Origin: Balaenoptera acutorostrata
Taxonomy: Eukaryota; Chordata; Mammalia; Artiodactyla; Balaenopteridae
Length of the DNA stretch: 64,000 nucleotides
Assembly: GCF_949987535.1 (NCBI RefSeq)
Contig: NC_080067.1
Location: 55,858,405 to 55,922,404, forward strand
Direction: 5' to 3'
Each line of letters starts with the position of its first letter. Within the stretch, counting starts at the first letter, position 1. Under the pieces are notes generated by a model. It was given only the letters and a program-made list of their open reading frames with translations, had not been told where the DNA came from and did no database searches. Below, in pieces: positions 21,959 through 36,948 of this stretch. The translations under genes and the position numbers were made by a program.

Positions 21959-23004
21959 TTAAAATTGTACTGAATTACTGAAACAAAAAGAACAAATTAT
22001 TATGACATGTCTGAAGTATAAACACTCTAGCAGACAGTAAACATAACTTTATTTTTTACACAAGGGATCTATTTTTTAAAAAATATGAAAACACTATAAA
22101 ACAAAAAATAATAAAAAATCTTCCTATTATGTTTTTCTGAGAAGTACTGGCACCAAGCAATTCAAAACAATTCATTAGCTCTTTAAACACTAATGGCAAA
22201 TCCTGGAAGAATGCCCCTGATATGGGCAGGCAGAGCTAATAGGATGCAAAGCAGGCACCATAGTTGTTCGAAAAGTGGAATGGGTTGGTGTTTGCTAAAA
22301 TAAACTACCATAAAAGAGGCCAATGAGTCTCTGAGTAAGCAAAACCCCCCTTTCAAAAAAATCCAGTAAGCATCCAATAATCTACATATTGTTGTTCATT
22401 TGAAATTATTGGTGGCTTTAAGGACCATTAATAAATGATGCTGAGTGGAACACGGTCTCTCAAAAGTATATCTGCATTCAATCCAATATCTATTTAAGAG
22501 CCTCATGATGCAAAAGTACAGTGATAAACTGGGAGTTCGGGCAGAGGTAGAAACAACACAAAGATAAATCAGACATGTTCTCAAAGGGGCTTATTAGGCT
22601 AGTGAGGCACGATGACAATTCTAGGCTGAATGGATAGGTACTAGAGGAAAAAAGCAAAAAGTGATGTGTGTAAGGAGGAGGGAGTCCTTCGTTCTCACTA
22701 AGAGAATGAGCTAGTGGCATTCTCCCAAAGAGCTGGTGTCTGAGGGAGGCCAGGAAGAAGCCCACCACGTAGAGCCCAAAGGGTTCAAGGTGTACATCCC
22801 GTATGGAGGGAAGTTAGCAAAGGCTCTAACATGTGGGAATGCTGCCTGTATTGGAAGAAAGTCTGGGGAGGCTGGGGTTTCAGGAGGTGTAGTATGAGAA
22901 AATGGACAGTGAAGGTAGGTGGGGTGGGCGCGGGGAACAGGCAAAGGCCACACTGAGGAGGGTCTGAAGGCCATGCGAAGGAGGATGACTTTACATCATG
23001 CAAC

Positions 23005-23400
23005 CAGTTTTTTCTAAACTTGCCTGATCATCAGAATCTCTTGAGATGCTTGTTAAAAAAACGGTAGATTCCTAGGCCCTACCACAGATCCATTAAAAAG
23101 GCCGGACAATCTGTGTTTCTAAAAAAACACCCAGATGCCTTTTAAATAAGGGAATCCTCCTGCCCTGGCAAGGCAATGGGAAAATAAATCATGGGAACTA
23201 TATTTCAGAAAGAAAGGTCTGAAGGATAAAGAAGGATGTCCTGTAGCAGGTGAGCAAGCTGCCGTAGTAATAGAGAACAGTGCTTCTCACCACTTCACTG
23301 TGAATATGCATCACCAGGAGATCCTGTTAAAATGTGGAGTCTGATTCGGTAGGCCTGGGGCGGGGCCTGAGATTCTGCATTCTAACAAGACTCGAAGGGG
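23005..23400 (+). mobile_element. Two MER5A-like hAT MITE fragments
   Basis: 23005-23140 reads CTGATCATCAGAATCTCTTG ... TAGGCCCTACCACAGATC ... ACAATCTGTGTTTCTAAA. 23280-23400 reads CAGTGCTTCTCACCACTTCA ... GGCGGGGCCTGAGATTCTGC. Both follow the MER5A consensus as I remember it. They are separate copies about 140 bp apart. Confidence 0.7.
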
Positions 23401-24043
23401 ATGCTGATGTTAGGACCTCACCTTGCGTAGTCAGGACACAGATGATAGGCGTGACACTGACAGTGGAAAGAGCAAGAGAGAGAAGGTGGGATTGATTTGA
23501 AGTGAAAACAAATGGCAACTTTGTCAAGCTGCATCTAACATCATAGCCACCTGAGATTGTATAGTGATCAAATGAATCGGTCGATAACTAAATAAAGTAA
23601 CAATGGGAGTATTATATCACACATTAGGCAACGTAAAGTACATTATGAAATAGGTAAGGCCAGAACACCTGAACATAAATTAACTAATACTGTAAACGTA
23701 ACATGTGAACTCAGCATTTAAAAGAAATGTATAACAAATCATTACTGAAATTGCTAACCACATTACATTTTAGTGGCTCTCTAATTTGGGATTTAATGTA
23801 CACAAATCTACATTGATTTCCACATGGTTTCATTTAATTCATTTGTTTTTTAATATATAGGCCATCTCCTTTCCAATAAAAGGGCGTGGGATGGATTTAG
23901 GATAACACAGTAAAGGACATACATGTGCTATGGTTAATAAAAGGAAAAATATCAAGGTCACAGAAAGCAAACACCTAAGCACAACACTAATATAATTATG
24001 GTGATGGCATGCCAATGTGGGTTTGAGCTTCCTGGTTTTTCTT

Positions 24044-24373
24044 TCTTTTTTTGTAAATTTATTTATTTATTTTTGGCTGTGTTGGGTCTTTGTTGCTGCG
24101 CGTGGGCTTTCTCTAGTTGCGGCAAGCGGGGGCCATTCTTCGTTGCAGTGCGTGGGCTTCTCATTGCGGTGGCTTCTCTTGTGACAGAGCATGGGCTCTA
24201 GGCGCGCGGGCTTCAGTAGTTGTGGCTTGCGGGCTCTAGAGCGCAGGCTCAGTAGCTGTGGCGCACGGGCTTAATTGCTCCACGGCATGTGGGATCTTCC
24301 CGGACCAGGGCTCGAACCCGTGTCCCCTGCACTGGCAGGCGGATTCTTAACCACTGTGCCACCAGGAAAGTCC
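24044..24373 (-). mobile_element. CHR-2-like SINE with perfect 16-bp TSD
   Basis: Full-length antisense copy. Flanked by CTTCCTGGTTTTTCTT at 24028-24043 and 24374-24389, a perfect target-site duplication, suggesting a fairly recent insertion. An internal segment (GGCTTCAGTAGTTGTGGC then GCTCAGTAGCTGTGGC) is partly duplicated. Confidence 0.93.
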
Positions 24374-25147
24374 CTTCCTGGTTTTTCTTATCAAATGAAT
24401 AAATTAAGGAAATAAAGAGGTCGCAAACCAAAAAACTAAATTCCAAAGGAAGTTTCTCACTTGGAAACTAATAAGGCAATTGAACAATATTAATGGATAA
24501 CATTCTCAATAATTTTCAGCAAATGCAGAAATTTATGTTTTTTAAGAATTCTCATAACTCTGCTCAATATAAATGCCAAGGCCATGATATCACATGGTAA
24601 CTCAGGCATCCTGATGGGGCTGAGTTATGAGTCCAGACATGTAGCTGCCTGTTGATAAAAAGTTGGACAAGGTTAAAAGAGAGTAGATGGATCACATATC
24701 TCGTAAAGGTCCTTCTTTAGCTACAGTCCCTTGTCCCAGCTTGACTTTCGATGCAAGCTAGAGAGCAGACAGCAGGGCACAGGCCCAGAGCACCGGTGTG
24801 CTATATTGCTGACGGGGAAGGAGCCACAGGCTTTGAAAACCACAGCTGGCAGGTTTGTCACACTGAGAAAGAAAGTCCAAGATGTGGCAGCCTGGAAATA
24901 CAGAACAGTTTAGTCGTGACTGCTGGATTTTGAAAGTTGAAGGCCAAAGATATTGGCTTCCGTTTTGACAATGATGAGTTGCCCTCTACAACAGTCATTA
25001 GATATAAGGTGAATGGATGCCTGGCCTTTATTTAAAGCTCTTCTTATTTATGCCATTCATCAAACCTCTTCTGGTTTCTCCCCTTTCTCTCTGTTGTCAA
25101 TAGATGTTTTTCTTTAACAGGGGAATATGCATCAAGAAAGGAATCCA

Positions 25148-25461
25148 GGGGCTTCCCTGGTGGCGCAGTGGTTGAGAATCTGCCTGCCAATGCAGGGGAC
25201 ACGGGTTCGAGCCCTGGTCTGGGAAGATCCCACATGCCGTGGAGCAACTAGGCCCGCGAGCCACAACTACTGAGCCTGCGCGTCTGGAGCCTGTGCTCCG
25301 CAACAAGAGAGGCCGCGATAGTGAGAGGCCCACGCACCGCGATGAAGAGTGGCCCCCGCTTGCCACAACTAGAGAAAGCCCTCGCGCAGAAACGAAGACC
25401 GAGCACAGCCAAAACTAAATAAATAAATAAATTAATTTAAAAAAAAAAATAAAAAAAAAAT
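25148..25461 (+). mobile_element. CHR-2-like SINE
   Basis: Starts GGGCTTCCCTGGTGGCGCAG, B box GGTTCGAGCC, long tail of AATA and A runs. Flanked by AAAGGAATCCA at 25137-25147 and 25462-25472. Confidence 0.93.
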
Positions 25462-25529
25462 AAAGGAATCCATCAAGCAGCCTTCAGGGGGTCAGTCCCT
25501 GCTGCTCAGGGACTAAGCGTCTGCCTTGA

Positions 25530-25745
25530 AGTCAGCCTCCCTGGGCTCCAATTCCGGTTTTGCCACTTGTGCACTTGTGTGAACTTGGGTAACTGAGCCT
25601 GAGGTCTAAATCCATAAAACGAGGATAAAAATAATGCCCAGCTCATAAGTGTTTGTGAGGAATCACTGAGATGATTCATGGACGTTGCTTAACACAGTGC
25701 CTGGCACCAATATAACGTGAGCTTTTATGAGTACTGTTGTTCTAA
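25530..25745 (+). repeat. MIR element
   Basis: Sense MIR with GGGCTCCAATTCCGGTTTTG, GTGTGAACTTGGGTAACTGA, and the 3' part AACACAGTGCCTGGCACCAA. Confidence 0.75.
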
Positions 25746-25819
25746 AGAAGGTGAGATTATGGTCTGTTCTAACAAGATGTGACCACCTGTGCTACTACTT
25801 GCCGTGTCATTAAGATACA

Positions 25820-26230
25820 GAGAGACCCACATGAGCCAGACATCACCTTCTCAGCCTCGTCTCCTCCCCTTCACTCCCACCACGCTGGTCCCACTGGTCC
25901 TGAGACTTGCTAAACTTGTTCTTTGGGCTTCCACGTTTGCTATTCCTCACCCAGAAATTATTTCTTCCAGATCCTCCCATGGGCAGTCCCTTCCTATCCA
26001 TCAACCTTTGGTTTAAACATTCCTCCACAGGGAGGCTTTCCTGGGCTCCCATCCCACCCACTACTCCATCCTGTTTAGCTTCTTCATAGCACTCATCACT
26101 ATCTGGAACTATTTATGTCTGCTTGTTTATTGTCTCTCCTCCACTAGAAAAAGAGAGCCTTGAGAGCAGGGAATGTGTGTCACGTCCACTGGTATCTTCC
26201 CAGGGCCAAGAGCAAGTCTTCAGGCAAAGC
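25820..26230 (+). repeat. L2 LINE 3' remnant
   Basis: CTTCATAGCACTCATCACTA, TGTCTGCTTGTTTATTGTCT and GAGAGCAGGGAATGTGTGTC follow the L2 3' end. The open frames at 25789-26089 are inside it. Confidence 0.65.
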
Positions 26231-27149
26231 CATCCTTTTGCCTAAATAATGGCTGTACAAATGGGCCCCAGAGAGTAAATGAAATCATTTAGACACTGTC
26301 ACTGTCTAAAAATTGTAATTCTTGGTATAGCTCACAGTTCAGTGAATGCTAAATGTGTTAAAAACTATTTGTCTCTTCCTTTTAAGACATTATTTGAGAT
26401 AAGAAACATCATCTAGTCCATCAATAGGATGTGCTGTTTAAGTAGATGTTTTAAATTGTGGGAAGAAACGTTTGCTGTGTTTGCCATTTTTTTTCCTTTC
26501 TACTTGTGCCTGAGACAAGGTCATTATGAGACTTGACTGAAAGTTTGATTGCCTTGTTTGCCTTATGGCAATTTGTCAATATAGAATATATAAAGCAATC
26601 AGAATGGTTTTTTATGGATACAAAAATAACACAGAGAGTTATGACCGAGTGTCGCCCTTAAAAGTAAACTCCCGTTTAGACACCAATAGCCTTCTAGTAT
26701 GGGAAATTTTCGAAACAAATTTTGTCAGCTATATCTTATCATCTTTATTTGGTACTGACATTTTATACCCCACGAATGTGACTCAGGAAATACTTATTCA
26801 TATGGAACCAAGGCTTCAAGCTTCATGGAAAGATTTACACAATTTAAAATGATGACACATTTCATTCCTGGGAGGATCATAGCTTTTTAGATTGTCCTGG
26901 TTGAAGTCTGATATAATCCAGACTTTAAAAGTCGGGGAGGTGTATTTCCTTTATATAACAAAGTCTTCCCCCCCAACTTTTCGGGCTGCCCCTTCTCATA
27001 GAGGTTAAACTCAAACATCAGTTCCTTGGCTCCCAGAGCTAAAGTCGCCATCTGCAGTCCTCAAGTCCCTCATTACCCCATTGCCTTCTTTTTCCTTCAA
27101 AGCTCTGATCACCACTTGCGTTGATGTCGTTCACATTGCTTCTCAGCTT

Positions 27150-27290
27150 CTCCACTGCCTGCATTCCCCTCCAATAGAGCTCTGTGAGGGCAGGGACCTC
27201 ATCTTGTTCACCACTGTTCTCACAGCGGCTAGAATACAGCCTGGCAAACATTAGGTACTCAATAAATGACAAAAGGGACCAGATCAAGAC
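27150..27290 (+). repeat. L2 LINE 3' end
   Basis: TGAGGGCAGGGACCTCATCT, TTCACCACTGTTCTCACAGC, and TAGGTACTCAATAAATGA form the classic L2 3' tail. Confidence 0.7.
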
Positions 27291-28539
27291 TTCCATTTCT
27301 TGAGTAGATGTCTTAGGTTGGGTTGCTCCAGAAGTCAACTCTGAGACAAGGATGTAAGTGAAAGAAGTTTGTAAAGGGACTTATCAGGGAGCTTAATAGG
27401 AAGCACAGGAAGGGAAGGACGGGAAGGAAGAGCAGGAAGGGAGCCATCAAGGATGTGTTTTCACACACTTTACTGTGGGCAATTGGGCTGCAAATCTGCT
27501 GGGGAACTCCAGGAGAGGGTACAGAGCTTGCTGCAGAATCACCCCACCCGGGGGGTGAAGGGGCTGGACTCCTGGCAGCTCTTGGCTGAGGGCTGTTCCT
27601 GGGGGCTGCGAACACTTCCAGCCTGCTCTGTTCAGGCAGCCCAGAGTAAGACTTCAGTCAAAGTCTTGCAGTCTGAAATCCGTACTTGGCACTCAGCAGC
27701 AACCTTAGGCAAAGCTGGTGACTGAGGAGGAGTAGGCAGGAGGAATCTGTACCAGGGCCCCAGTGGGCTGGGAAGTTCTGTCTCCCAGAGAGGCATGACA
27801 TGGGGCAGGAAGCAAGGGCAGAAGCAGGCTGGCTTATACTCTGCTCCTCTCCCGGCTTGGCATTTGGTGTTCCCCTGGGTTCTGTACAATTGGGGGTGGG
27901 AGAGGGTGGGAAGATAATTCAAGTGGGAGTCTCTGAATTTCCTGTGATGTTACTTATACCCCAAGTTTCCCTATATAAATTACAGAAGTTGATTTGAAAG
28001 CAAATATTTTTTAGTCTATTGTTTCCCTGTTTATTTTAGTAAAAAAATTTTTTGTAACACAGAAATTTTCTGTTTTCTCTAGCCAAATCTCTTGATCTTT
28101 GCCTTCTATCCTTTCAAAACCCAGAAAATAAGAGCTCAACTTAATGGTATTTTTTGCTGGCAGTGTATGTGAAATATGTTTAAAGGTAGATTCTAGTTTT
28201 AAGTTCGTGTATTTTTAACCCACACATAGCTCAATTTCATTTTTACACATGAGTTCATATATCTTTTTCAAGGTTAGAGAAATAACATATAGTTCTTAAT
28301 ATTTTTCAAAATTCCAGTAAATTATTATTGGAACAAATAGCTATTGTCTATTATGTTCAAAACATTGTGATAAATGCTTTGAGGAACAAATAAGAATCAG
28401 ATAAGAATACTGCTACACAAGGAGTCTTTAGTTGGACAGGACATAGGTCTATATCACACTCACCATAATATACATTCTCACAGATATAACTAAAATTATC
28501 CCTGAACTCTGACCAATTTTTATCTTTTTAGCTTATACT

Positions 28540-28925
28540 TTAATATACAGCTACTCTGAATAATGCTGCTATGAACATTCACGTATAAGTTTTAATATAG
28601 ACATATTTTTTCCGTTCTCTTTGGAAGTAGCTAGGAGTGGATTTGCTGGGGCATGTGGTAACTGTATGTTTAACATTTTGAGGAACTACCGCACTGTTTT
28701 CCAAAGTGGGTGCATCATTTCACGTGATGCACCAGCAATGTATGAGGGTTCCAATTTCTCTACATCCTTGTGAACACTTGCTATTTTCCATCTTTTTTTA
28801 TCATAGCCATCCTAGTGGGTATGAAGTTGTATATCACTGTGGTTTTGATTTACATTACCCTAATGACTAGTGATGTTGAGCGTATTTACTTGTACTTATT
28901 GGCCACTGTCTATGTTCTTTGGCTG
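28540..28925 (-). mobile_element. L1 ORF2 3' remnant, antisense
   Basis: Contains the reverse complement of the L1 ORF2 C-terminal region: AATAATGCTGCTATGAACAT, CTAGGAGTGGATTTGCTGGG, CACTGTTTTCCAAAGTGGGT. Diverged and truncated at both ends. Confidence 0.75.
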
Positions 28926-29136
28926 AGCAATTTTTGAATCCTATGGCCCACGAGGTCTTTATGTATGTAATTGGCACACTCTGCCTACAAGTCCAAGTTT
29001 GAGCAGAACGTTTAAATAGAGCTGAAACCTGGAACTTAATTTAAAATTTGCTCTGCCATGACTTTCAAAGATTTATCACTGAAAACTAGTATATAAAAAC
29101 TCCCCAAATACTCAGTTTATTAAAACAAACACACAA

Positions 29137-29499
29137 GGGCTTCCCTGGTGGCGCAGTGGTTGAGAGTCTGCCTGCTAATGCAGGGGACACGGGTTCGAGC
29201 CCTGGTCTGGGAAGATCCCACATGCCGCGGAGCGGCTGGGCCAGTGAGCCACAGCTACTGAGCCTGCGCGTCTGGAGCCTGTGCCCCGCAACAGGAGGGG
29301 CCGCGATAGTGAAAGGCCCGCGCACCGTGATGAAGAGCGGTCCCCGCACCGCGATGAAGAGTGGCCCCCGCTTGCCGCAACTGGAGAAAGCCCTCGCACG
29401 AACCGAAGACCCAACACAGCCAAAAAATAAAAAAAATAAATAAATAAAATAAATAAATAAAAGGAATTATTCTCAGGGCCTGTCAAAAAAAAAAAAAAA
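29137..29499 (+). mobile_element. CHR-2-like SINE next to a PLD1 exon, with double tail
   Basis: Full-length CHR-2 copy flanked by a perfect 15-bp duplication AAAACAAACACACAA (29122-29136 and 29500-29514). A 24-bp unit is tandemly repeated in its 3' body (29321-29344 and 29345-29368). The first A-rich tail is followed by 22 bases of non-SINE sequence (29463-29484) and a second A tail. The downstream duplication ends 16 bp from the seventh coding exon of PLD1. Confidence 0.94.
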
Positions 29500-29529
29500 A
29501 AAACAAACACACAAAACTCTCAAGTCCTA

Positions 29530-30652
<1,123 letters not shown>

Positions 30653-30711
30653 ATGCCCTTTGGTCCCAAATCATGGATGAAAGACAGCTGGCTTATATCA
30701 AGGAATTCTGC
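30653..30711 (-). CDS. PLD1: PLD1 sixth coding exon (residues 203-221, PX-PH linker)
   Basis: A 59-bp exon encoding AEFLDISQLSFIHDLGPKG plus two bases of Ile222. It bridges the PX and PH domains. Acceptor TTTCAG/GCAGAA, donor AT/GTAAGT, phase 2. Human PLD1, as I recall it, has Thr at the first position where this sequence has Ala. Downstream (lower coordinate) lies the PH-domain exon with the cysteine pair; upstream is a 4.2-kb intron with a retrocopied 3' UTR and a CHR SINE. Confidence 0.95.
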
Positions 30712-30960
30712 CTGAAAAGAGGCCAAAAATCCAAACTTTAGAAAGCAAAAAAAAGAGGGGGAGAAATTTATGCATTCAGAAAAATATTATTAGGTACCTT
30801 CATGTATAAACACATCTGGGGTACTCTACAGACGACACAGATCAATAATAACGGTATTGCCCTGAAAGAGTATATTTTAGAAGCATATACACAATTAATA
30901 CAATCAAGAAAGTGATGTGTGCTCTAAGATGAAGAGACAAAGGCTCAAGAAGGTCATGGA

Positions 30961-31284
30961 AATGCTTATTCATTCAGTTCAGCAGTTCAGTTACCAGAAA
31001 CTTGTGACTTTCTGTTTGAATTAAAAAAAAAAAAAATCCCACAAGGACTCAGAGGCAAAGAATATACAAATCAATTTTCACTGCAAAGTAAAGGAGCTGT
31101 TACAGTGGAGGATTACTGGACTGAATGTCAATATTATGACATAGTATGAGTGTGTTTCGTGTTTGGTAATTGCAATCATTGTTGCTTTTGTTGTGGTCAT
31201 CCATTTACAATGCTTGGTGTCAGTCTATTTATCTCTTGTAAAAATAAAATACAGTGTGTGTGTGTGAAAAAAAAAAAAAAAAAA
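30961..31284 (+). pseudogene. Retrocopied mRNA 3' end (source gene unidentified)
   Basis: A 324-bp insert carries an AATAAA polyadenylation signal at 31243-31248, followed 18 bases later by an A tail of about 20 (from 31267). It is flanked by a perfect 14-bp duplication AAGAAGGTCATGGA (30947-30960 and 31285-31298). This is the signature of L1-mediated retroposition of a polyadenylated transcript, 5' truncated to its 3' UTR. It has no CHR, L1 or MIR similarity that I can see. The parent gene was not recognised. Orientation is opposite to PLD1. Confidence 0.82.
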
Positions 31285-33099
31285 AAGAAGGTCATGGAGA
31301 GATCTGCCAATGGCAGTAAACCATGGCAATAACAGCCTTAATAGAAAATCAAAGACGAAAAAGATACACTCCTGGCATTAGGAGGCAAAGGGGAGACCAG
31401 ACATGGAAAACACTCCACATCAACCAAGTTCTATGGGAAGAACCATAACAGTTACATGGAAAAGTAGTTATAAAGTTATAGAGTTACAGGGAGAGGGTGA
31501 CCACTTCCTAGGTAATGTGACATCACAGAGGAAACGGCACTTGATCTGGGCTTGTAAATGGGATTAATAAAATGAAACATAACAATTTTCCTTTGAAGTT
31601 TTGTGTACATGATTGGGACTCTCTAATATTAACCTTGCAAGAAAAATTACACACCTCTCAAAGCTGTCAGTACTTGTGAAGTCCAATTAAATGCTTGGTT
31701 TTCTTTCTTAGGGTTATTTGAAGAAGTCTTTGAAATTCAAAAGGATTTAAATATCTTTAAAAACCCCAAATCAAACATATCCTCACATAGTACTTTTTAT
31801 AAGGATTTTGAAAGTCAAGGTCTTTACATTTTATTTCTTATCTAAAACATGGTAATTCGGTACCATACATTTTAAAAATCTGATTTGTGGAACTGCTTTC
31901 TAATCAGAAAATACAGAAATACATAGGTTATTAGAAGTGATACCATAGACTTTAAGCCACAGAATCCAAACTGTCTCAAGATCCTAAGCCATAAGTTCTC
32001 ATTTTATCTCTAAGGAGAAGAGAGAAAAATACTAACCCTAGTTTACACTGGAAGAAACTACTACAGAGGTGTAACTAAATTATGCAAAGTCAGAGACTAG
32101 TTGAATGGAAGAATAGGAAATGAAAAGCAAACTTCAGGGAAACCGCTTATCTATTACCTGGATATTTTCTTATGCACATAGCTCTTATCAAGTTGACAAC
32201 AGAAATATTCTTTGAACTAATTCAGAAACTATAACTTCAGAATATCATACCAAAATTGCTAAATGTAAAGAATTAAATAAATAAAAAGGTACACATTAGC
32301 AATGCAGAAAATTTAAAGTTGTGTATTAAGATAAAATTTAAATTTATCCTAATGGTTTACTAAAGAGAAATTTGAAGGAAGAACTAGTCCTATTATATAG
32401 AAAAAAAATCTTTGGCAATAAATGTTCTAATACAGATTTATGGAATTGAAAAAAAATGTGGCAAAGCCAATTTAGAAGCAATCCTAAATAATACAATTTG
32501 AAATATAATATTGTATTGTCCAAACTTCTCCATGCATCTTCAGGGATAAGAATTCCATTCTCCATTTGGGCAGGTGATTCTCAGGAATAAGAATTTAAAG
32601 ATCAATTTAGCCTGACAATAATCCATAGGGCTTATTGATCTCTGAATAATGTACTAATCAATATCTTCTTTCCAGTGGAACTCGTGAAAAGCACATTTAA
32701 ATATTAGGGAAACAGGGAAGCAAAGGGTTCCCATGTCAAAGGGACAAGCAACAAACCTGAGGGGTAATAACGGACCCTAGAAATTACTGGGGGCTCGTTT
32801 CACACTTATAAAAATATAAGTTAATTACATGTGATTATATAAAAATAACTTTTAATATGTTTTTTGCAGACAGAAGTTTTAATATGTCTCACAATTATCA
32901 AAGGAGACACACAGATGCCAATCTAGTTTCTCAAATATGAGACAGAGGCCTGCAAATCTAGTCTCTGGGACAAATTATAATTAGTGTGAGAGGAAAATAA
33001 CGTTAGAAAATTAAGACAGATCAAATTGTATCCCATGCTTGAAGCATTTTGGAGAATTGCGCTGTTAGGGAGAATAATCTAAGTAGCCACCAAAAAAGA

Positions 33100-33233
33100 G
33101 GGATTCCCTGGCAGTACAGTAGTTAGGACTCAGTGCTTTCACTGCCGTGGGCCCGGGTTCAATCCCTGGTTAGGGAACTAAGATCCTGCAAGCTGAGCAG
33201 GGCAGCAAAAAATAAAATAAAATAAAAAATAAG
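33100..33233 (+). mobile_element. CHR-1-like SINE
   Basis: GGGATTCCCTGGCAGTACAG ... GGTTCAATCCCTGGTTAGGG ... AGCAAAAAATAAAATAAAA. Diverged short form; flanking duplication not clear. Confidence 0.85.
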
Positions 33234-34882
33234 AAGTAACATATAGTCAGTTTAAACCAGGTTTTCCCTTCCAAAGGAAATGTTTAGAAGACACTCTGGA
33301 ATATCTAAATACAATATGGCTCAACTTTTAAAAGATTTTTATAATTGGAAAAGAAATTAAAATGAACATTTTGAAAAAATGTAAAACATTTAAAAATCAA
33401 CATTAGACTCCAAAATATAGAAAGGCACGCAGAAAAAGAAGACTAAACTCAGCAAGTACTGTTCAAGGGCCAAAAGAAATATTAAAGCCAAGTCACAGGC
33501 AGGCAGGAAAGTAAAACAAATGGAAAATTACTGCATGCTGGTACTAGCACGCATTTAAATAATTCTCTAAGAAAACAGCATGTCTGATTTCAGAGACTAC
33601 GACAGGAAGCAGCATTTTTAGTAATAATAGAAGTAATATCCTTATTCGTTATGTTCTTTCAAAGATGCACATTCCTGAGTCCTAGAAAGGAAGAAATCCT
33701 TCCCATCAGCCTTCTCTTGAGGTTCTCTGGTTGGATCCAAATTGCTGGTTTCCCTGGGGAAACTCTTCTCCGGGATTATGAAACCACAGAAGGTCCTTTA
33801 AGTCCATGGAACATCACAGTGCAAGTTGCTGCAGAAGGTGGGCTGTGGCCCGGCCCCAGGTCATTTGTGTGTAAAGGGGACCAGCTAGGTGCATGCCCAG
33901 CATCCATTAACACACAGGCAGGCAGCAATAGGGCAGCGAGGCACCAAAAAACTCCCAAGAGTCAAGGCACTCTTGCTTCCTCTCCTAAATACAGCAGGCT
34001 TCCCTCTTTCTGTTCATGTGTGCATGCCATTCTCTAAACTAGAGGCCGAATCATAACTGCAGCTACTCTGATGTTCTGCACACATACCATACACACATAT
34101 TCAACCTCCACAGCAATACGGTTTATACATACACAGGCACAGAATATAATAATGCAGTGCCCTCTCAGTTATCTGAACCTTTGGATAATTGAAGGCTAAC
34201 CCTTTAACACCACCATCACACCCCTACCCCTGCCCCAGGCCTCAAGGGCCTCTAAGAAGGCGGAGCTCATTGTTTTCTGATGCCTTCTGTAAAGCCCACT
34301 TCCTCCTGCTTGCCAGCCACGTGCCTCCCATACTTAAGTTTCTGCAGCTGCTTCCAAGACTCACCACCTCTCCTCTCTTTTCTCTGAATTCTCTAGAGCT
34401 TTTTCTCTCCTTAGCTTTTCCCATGCTTCTCACTTACACGTGAAAAGACAAGCCTTTTACGGGCATCACAGGCCAATCAGATGGCAATCATGGTATGCTT
34501 TGTATAATCTTTGGGTATTCCACTCTGCTCAACTGTTTTCATCACCTACTACTCAATGTTTTTTCTTCAGCATTAGAAATGCTTTTCGGCATTATTCTGG
34601 AAGCCTGAGGAGAGAAGGAGGTTGATTTCCAGATAATCTAGCCTGTAGTGGCATTTCAAGTTCATTTAAATCTATTGTTATAGACATATTAATTAAGTTA
34701 TATTTTGATATTTAAAAAACAGCATCCTCATATACTGGATCCTTGTTGACAAATCAATTTTGGATTCATTTCATTTAGTTTAACCCAAGGAACAATGCAG
34801 AAGTGAATACAAGCACTTGTGTTAATAAAATGATCCAAAATTTAGCTTTACAGTTTTATAAATTATTTCAAAATTTAAATCA

Positions 34883-36948
<2,066 letters not shown>

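Noticed and set aside
29156..29443. Long open frames in CHR SINEs (also at 25097-25366, 43511-43933, 44669-45067, 53349-53647)
   Set aside because: They recur with near-identical peptides at each CHR-2 copy on both strands; they are GC-rich SINE bodies, not genes.
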